Shown piece after piece: positions 59,264 to 64,000 of a DNA stretch of 64,000 nucleotides. Position 1 is the stretch's first letter. Every line of letters begins with the position of its first letter. Source of the stretch: Amyelois transitella (Eukaryota > Arthropoda > Insecta > Lepidoptera > Pyralidae); the NCBI RefSeq assembly GCF_032362555.1, contig NC_083520.1, positions 2,542,001-2,606,000 of the forward strand. Reading direction: 5' to 3'. The position numbers and the translations under genes are program-made. Under the pieces are notes generated by a model. It ran no database searches and was not told where the DNA came from. It was given only the letters and a program-made list of their open reading frames with translations.

Positions 59264-62212
59264 GTGCTCGGCACATTAGCTCAACTAACATCACAGAGTT
59301 AATAATATTTCTTCGTTCAGAACGCATTTCGAACACCCCTCCCACACCTCTTTTTATATCTCATCTTACCCACTGTTTGACAGTAAATAACAGATACAAA
59401 ATAAGCAAGCGTGTACTCGAATCGAATGCTCGTTCTATTAAAAAAGATGATGTCCGCGATCATGTAACCAACTTGGAAAATTGTCTACTTAAGCAAAACT
59501 TAAATCTTTTTAAAAATATATATGTCTCTTTCTAATTAACGTAATCGAAAGAGATGAAGGACAATAGTAATTGGAGGATATTTTAAATTCTGCTAATTTT
59601 TATCCGGAGTTGTTCCTCCAAGTTGGTTATATGTTCATGGTTCGGAATGTATTACAGTGGCGGCAATCGGCATATGTACTTTAGCCCCAATATCATAGGT
59701 CATATTATAAATTCTAAAACACGTATGTTATAGTTCAATTTTGTTTCAAAGTCTAATGTATAAAAAGTTAAATAAGTACTTAACAACTTGATAAAAATAT
59801 CACTAATGTTATTTTTCGAAAGTATTGATACTAAATTTTTTAAGCTTATCAACCATAATATGGATCCTAAAAACTTTGTAAAAGTGTATTTGTCTGCGTT
59901 AGCAGGTGCAGTCAATTTGTAAAAAATATATTATGTTAAAGAAAAACATATCTTGTCAATTGTTGATATTGAAAGGACATCGACACTTTGATAGTCTGTA
60001 GTCGGCCTACAACGTGGCTTTAAAATGTTTTAATTAGTAGGTACATAATTAGTTATTTGTTTCTCTTATCATCAAGCACCTGCCTTTATATAAGGTTTGT
60101 CCTTACTTAGTGCAAACATAATAAGAGCAAGTGCATTGCAGTTGATTTTTTCAATTTTATCTTACAGTTACCACTATTATAAGTGTGTACCATGTTTATA
60201 TACAGTCAACTTCAGGAAAAAGGTTTGTTTATAGAACAAGGGTATTTCTCTACGGTTTTCTGTACATAAGCTATGATATTTTAGGTTTTTTACAATTATT
60301 TATATACAAATATGCAGGACAGTAAATCTACTGAACGTATTAAATTGATTGGAATGCAATAACTATATACTATCTTACTCACATATATACGTCTTGTCAT
60401 ATTTTTTCAAAAATGTCTTTAAAAAATATAATTATTCAGTATCATTAACTTGCTGTTTGCGCTCAATAAAATCCAACGTATGTTTGCTTGTATAGCTTGT
60501 TCCTGTACAAACATAATAACTTAATTTTTCGCTTTCACATAGTGAGTAATTATAATTAATTTTCTTCCTATTATAGTATTTTATAGCACTCGTGTTCTTC
60601 ACCATAGCAAAGAGAATAAATGAATTTTTATCACACCATCGCAATAAAAATATATATGTATATGTAAAAACGTAAATATTCTTATTTTAAAATGTGGACT
60701 AACAACGTCTATCTGAATCTCAATTCTATCATAATGCCATTTCGTTTTATTTCGTGTCTTTTCGAGACTACTGGCTTTGTGTAAGAAACAAAGTCAGTGC
60801 TATACATAATTAAATTTAAAAAATATTTAATATTACTTCTGAAGTATTATTATTAAGTTTTAATCGAATGGCAATTCAATGAAAGTATACATCAATTTTC
60901 TTTGCCATGAGTAAAGTGACACTGCTATTTAGTCTGTGATTGTAAATAACTCCGAAATAGGCATAAATATTGCTTGTTAGGTGTTTAGATTGTATATGAA
61001 TGTATATATATCTTAACTACATGGTTTTTTACCAATTAAATTATCAATATCAATACGGAAAATGATCAACATTTATAAATTAGATTCCTTAAATTGCTCG
61101 TATGATATGACGACACTGTTAATAAATATAACAATACAAAATTACAAGTCTCTTATAATGTTGTCTTGATTTAACATTCTTGCGGCAAAGAGACTCAAAC
61201 TAATTAAATATTACATTTATTCTCATGTAAATTTTAATATCTATGGTAAATAAAAACTTTAACGGACATGAATAAGGTCAATTCACGAATTAGTGAAAAA
61301 AATAACCGTGTAGTTTTTTTTTGTATTTAGTGTAAATCGCATTTTAAAGTATTTATGAGTTCGTTTTGTTTTGTTATGGCTTCCCTTGAATACCCCGGAC
61401 AATATGCTTGCATGCAGGGTAGGCACGTTATTTATAAGGAAATGCGCATTTTGGCGATAGACTTAGCAGTAATCAGAAATAGAGATAATATAAAAATCAG
61501 TTTAAGAAGTCATTAAATAATTCGACGTGTTAGTTCAACACGGAAATCTGGGAACATGACTATGCCATATTAGCTTGTGCCCTCACTTACTTTATAGAAA
61601 TACATACAGAAAAAGAAATGCATAAATATTTAATCATAATAGTTTTAACATCTAAGTCTAAAGCCTGAACGCTCTGTAAAGTAGACATTAAATTAGTATT
61701 GTCTAACAACTGCTTTTGGTAAAAGGTGCGTAAAATGGTGCTAACGACATAATAATAGTGCGTATCGGAGCGTCGTCTCAAATTGTGAAAGGTTATAACG
61801 AGCGGTTGAATAGCTAAATATCGTAACAATGGTACTATTGTAATCTGTTTTGTGTATTTATAATTCACTTATAATCACACAATCTGTGTTTGTCTCCCTA
61901 GTAGATAAATCCCGCCGGAATAACGGGCAGGGTCGCTATGTAGGGACGTGTGATTATACTCCAAAATTCATTAATTTTTTTAATTCAAAATTCAAAACTT
62001 TTTTTCATTTTAATGGGACACTTTAATATCACTTAATAATTGTCATATCTTTTGGTTTCACAACATTGGTTGACGTCAAATAAATTACTTAAAACTAAGA
62101 TTACTGCCGCTTCCAAAGCGTCAGTGCTCCATTTTATCCGATCCACACATTGTTAAATACTACTTTTTTAAACTTTAAGTAGGTTAAACTTCAAAACTAG
62201 ACTGGTTTCCAG
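59264..62212. other. Intergenic, no gene seen
   Basis: AT-rich. Holds a small family A remnant (about 60713-60785, inverted) and a family C fragment (62030-62135). Open frames of 60-90 codons on the minus strand lack any support. Confidence 0.45.
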
Positions 62213-62216
62213 TAAA

Positions 62217-62298
62217 ATGGCAAAGAGCTGGTCCATCCCTGAAGAATATTTACAGGAAGACCGGAAATATCATCCAAGGGCCGGCAGTCTGTTTGCGG
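62217..62298 (+). CDS. Candidate first coding exon of an unidentified gene
   Basis: ATG at 62217 lies 5 nt after a TGGTTTCCAG acceptor; 27 codons follow (MAKSWSIPEEYLQEDRKYHP, RAGSLFA) and then a GTGGGT donor, or a GTATAT donor four bases later. Composition is coding-like compared with its AT-rich surroundings. No downstream exon found before the window ends, so this would be the 5' end of a gene continuing to the right. Family not recognised. Confidence 0.35.
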
Positions 62299-64000
62299 GT
62301 GGGTATATACATATTTCGACTGCTCTTATTAAACTTACATTATATACAAAATAGAAAATACTTTGGAAAACTTCTCATCGTACTTACGAGTTGTATTTTA
62401 AATAAAACGATGGTTGTATTTTGGATGTGTATTAAAGATATATTTTTGTCCAAATAATATTTCGGTCAATATAAATAACTTGACACATTATAATGTATAA
62501 AATATTTTTATATCTCAATTTGTATTCACTATTCAGTATATAAATCACAATGTTTAAAAAGAATCTCATGTGCTTGCATGCATCCGAATTAGAAATAAAA
62601 GTATTTGTAAAAATTACTGTCATTAAATGATAGTGCCATATGCAGTACAAATTGTTTGATAATAATTGTTTCATGATAAGTTGTTATTATTTAGTTTTAA
62701 GTTAGTCCCATCCAGCGTTGATTCGAATAGCAATCAGTGTAACTTGATGTTTTTTTCCATGAATAAATGTGTTTAAACAATTTCAATGACTTTCATTTAT
62801 TTTCTGTAACTTGTCTTGAATTGATGCAATGTTTATGAAAATAAAACTAGTCTTAATTGATAATAATAATACTTATTGAGAGATTTGAAGTAATATAACC
62901 TAGGAAGGTACCTAGGTTGGTATAACGTATACTACGTCTTATCAGCGAGTCATTTTTGTAAGGAGCGATACTATCCCCGTGGGTAATCGCTCGTAATAAT
63001 GCCGGCCGTAAAGATTGCTTACAAAGTTACAAATTATGTTTTAAATTAAAAATTTATTGCGACAGGAGTTACCTATCTTTCTTATAGTTTTCTTTAGAAG
63101 ATTTCTATCTCTTATACATGGCGCGCGTGCGCCCCTTACCTACCTTTGCTTCGGACTACTTAAAGATAAGTAGGTCGCTATTCTCTGGCGGCTGCTTGCT
63201 GAATCTCGTGCCTATAGCCAAACGTCCTTTTAAAATTGTAAAACCAGTCCTAAAAGGTTGTAGTTATTCTATGGATTTTTTTAATTATCTCTCGTGATTC
63301 TTACCTGCGACGTTTTACCTAAACGTCACATAGCGTATTCTTAACCAATACAATCCAGGGTCAATGAATATCGAAGTTCATAAAAAAATACACGTAGACA
63401 AAGACAATGATTTTATTTGCTAAATATGCGTACAATTATGTACATTTGTGTTAAATAATAATGTTGAGTCCTACCCTGTTTAACCAGTGACATGTAAGCA
63501 AATACACAATGGAAAGGAGAGAGGTTTAACAAAATTATTAATACAGATGTAAAAAGCTTTAGCAAAGTCGTTTCTCTGCCCGCCGTCAACAAACTTTAGA
63601 AACTATTCGAGTCACACAAACTCGACAAGAGTTATCACAGAGTTTAGAATGGTTTGTTAGGCTTTCTTGACATCAACCGTAGGTATATGTGAAGAAAGCG
63701 CGAATTCGTTGCGCCGATGGAAATGAAACATAAACATAGAAATCTGAATTCCCTTATTATATTGCTATATGAACCATACAAATACGTAATAGAACATACA
63801 CACTGCCGCCGTAACAAAATAAAAATACAAATATGTTTTAATAGAGAATAGGCATACTTACTGAACTAAAATAGGTATAAGAAACAAATTTTTATGGATG
63901 ATTAAACTCTTCGTTGTCGGATCAAATAGATCAATCAAAGATTTTATGCGCTCCTTATATAATACTTTCTTTCGCGTCTAGCTCTGATTCAGTCGACCCG
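62299..64000. other. No gene seen at the right end
   Basis: AT-rich, with a slightly GC-richer patch at 63110-63200. Possibly intron of the gene that may start at 62217. Confidence 0.4.

Overview
The window is nuclear DNA from a moth or butterfly (Lepidoptera). It is AT-rich, its genes have many short exons, and it carries dozens of copies of a few short interspersed repeats, including a roughly 250 bp element ending in a CATA-type microsatellite and tRNA-derived SINEs. The protein set is typically insect: Cdk5 activator, 4E-BP, a 2-phosphoxylose-phosphatase-like enzyme, Ku80 and Papi (the silkworm-type piRNA factor). I cannot name the species. All identities are recognised by eye from translated exons; no database search was run.

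Layout. 0.5-1.2 kb: first coding exon of the Cdk5 activator p35 (minus), whose other exons lie off the left edge. 6.7-10.4 kb: 4E-BP/Thor (minus, two coding exons, complete). 10.4-23 kb: repeat-rich gene desert with one decayed coding-like patch near 15.0-15.4 kb. 23.3-28.4 kb: PXYLP1-like histidine phosphatase (minus, eight exons, complete, 662 aa). It is divergent from Ku80 (plus, three exons, 29.2-31.8 kb, 725 aa). 32.3-36.5 kb: three small minus-strand genes (an acidic single-exon orphan, a Cys-rich orphan, a pitchfork-like ciliary protein) and a possible divergent plus exon. 38.5-43.6 kb: a DIRS-type tyrosine-recombinase retrotransposon with all three structural repeats intact but broken reading frames. 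44.5-59.1 kb: papi (plus, 13 coding exons, 622 aa), whose introns are full of repeats. 59-64 kb: no clear gene except a possible first exon at 62.2 kb.

The genes do not form a pathway together. 4E-BP represses translation under TOR, Ku80 acts in DNA end joining, the phosphatase acts in Golgi glycosaminoglycan synthesis, and Papi is a mitochondrial-surface scaffold for piRNA 3'-end trimming. Every splice junction reported for the complete genes was checked for reading-frame phase, and each closes on a stop codon without a frame conflict.

Most notable: (1) the DIRS element, whose 142-bp inverted repeats and circular-junction repeat match perfectly although its reverse transcriptase has lost its catalytic aspartates, which suggests recent mobilisation in trans; (2) papi and PXYLP1 exons whose 3' splice sites directly abut SINE or other repeat insertions, including a Tudor-domain exon whose acceptor may derive from a tRNA-SINE; (3) a roughly 1 kb composite minisatellite carrying an array of CACGTG E-boxes that starts at a papi splice donor; (4) an approximately 590-bp tandem duplication in the last large papi intron.
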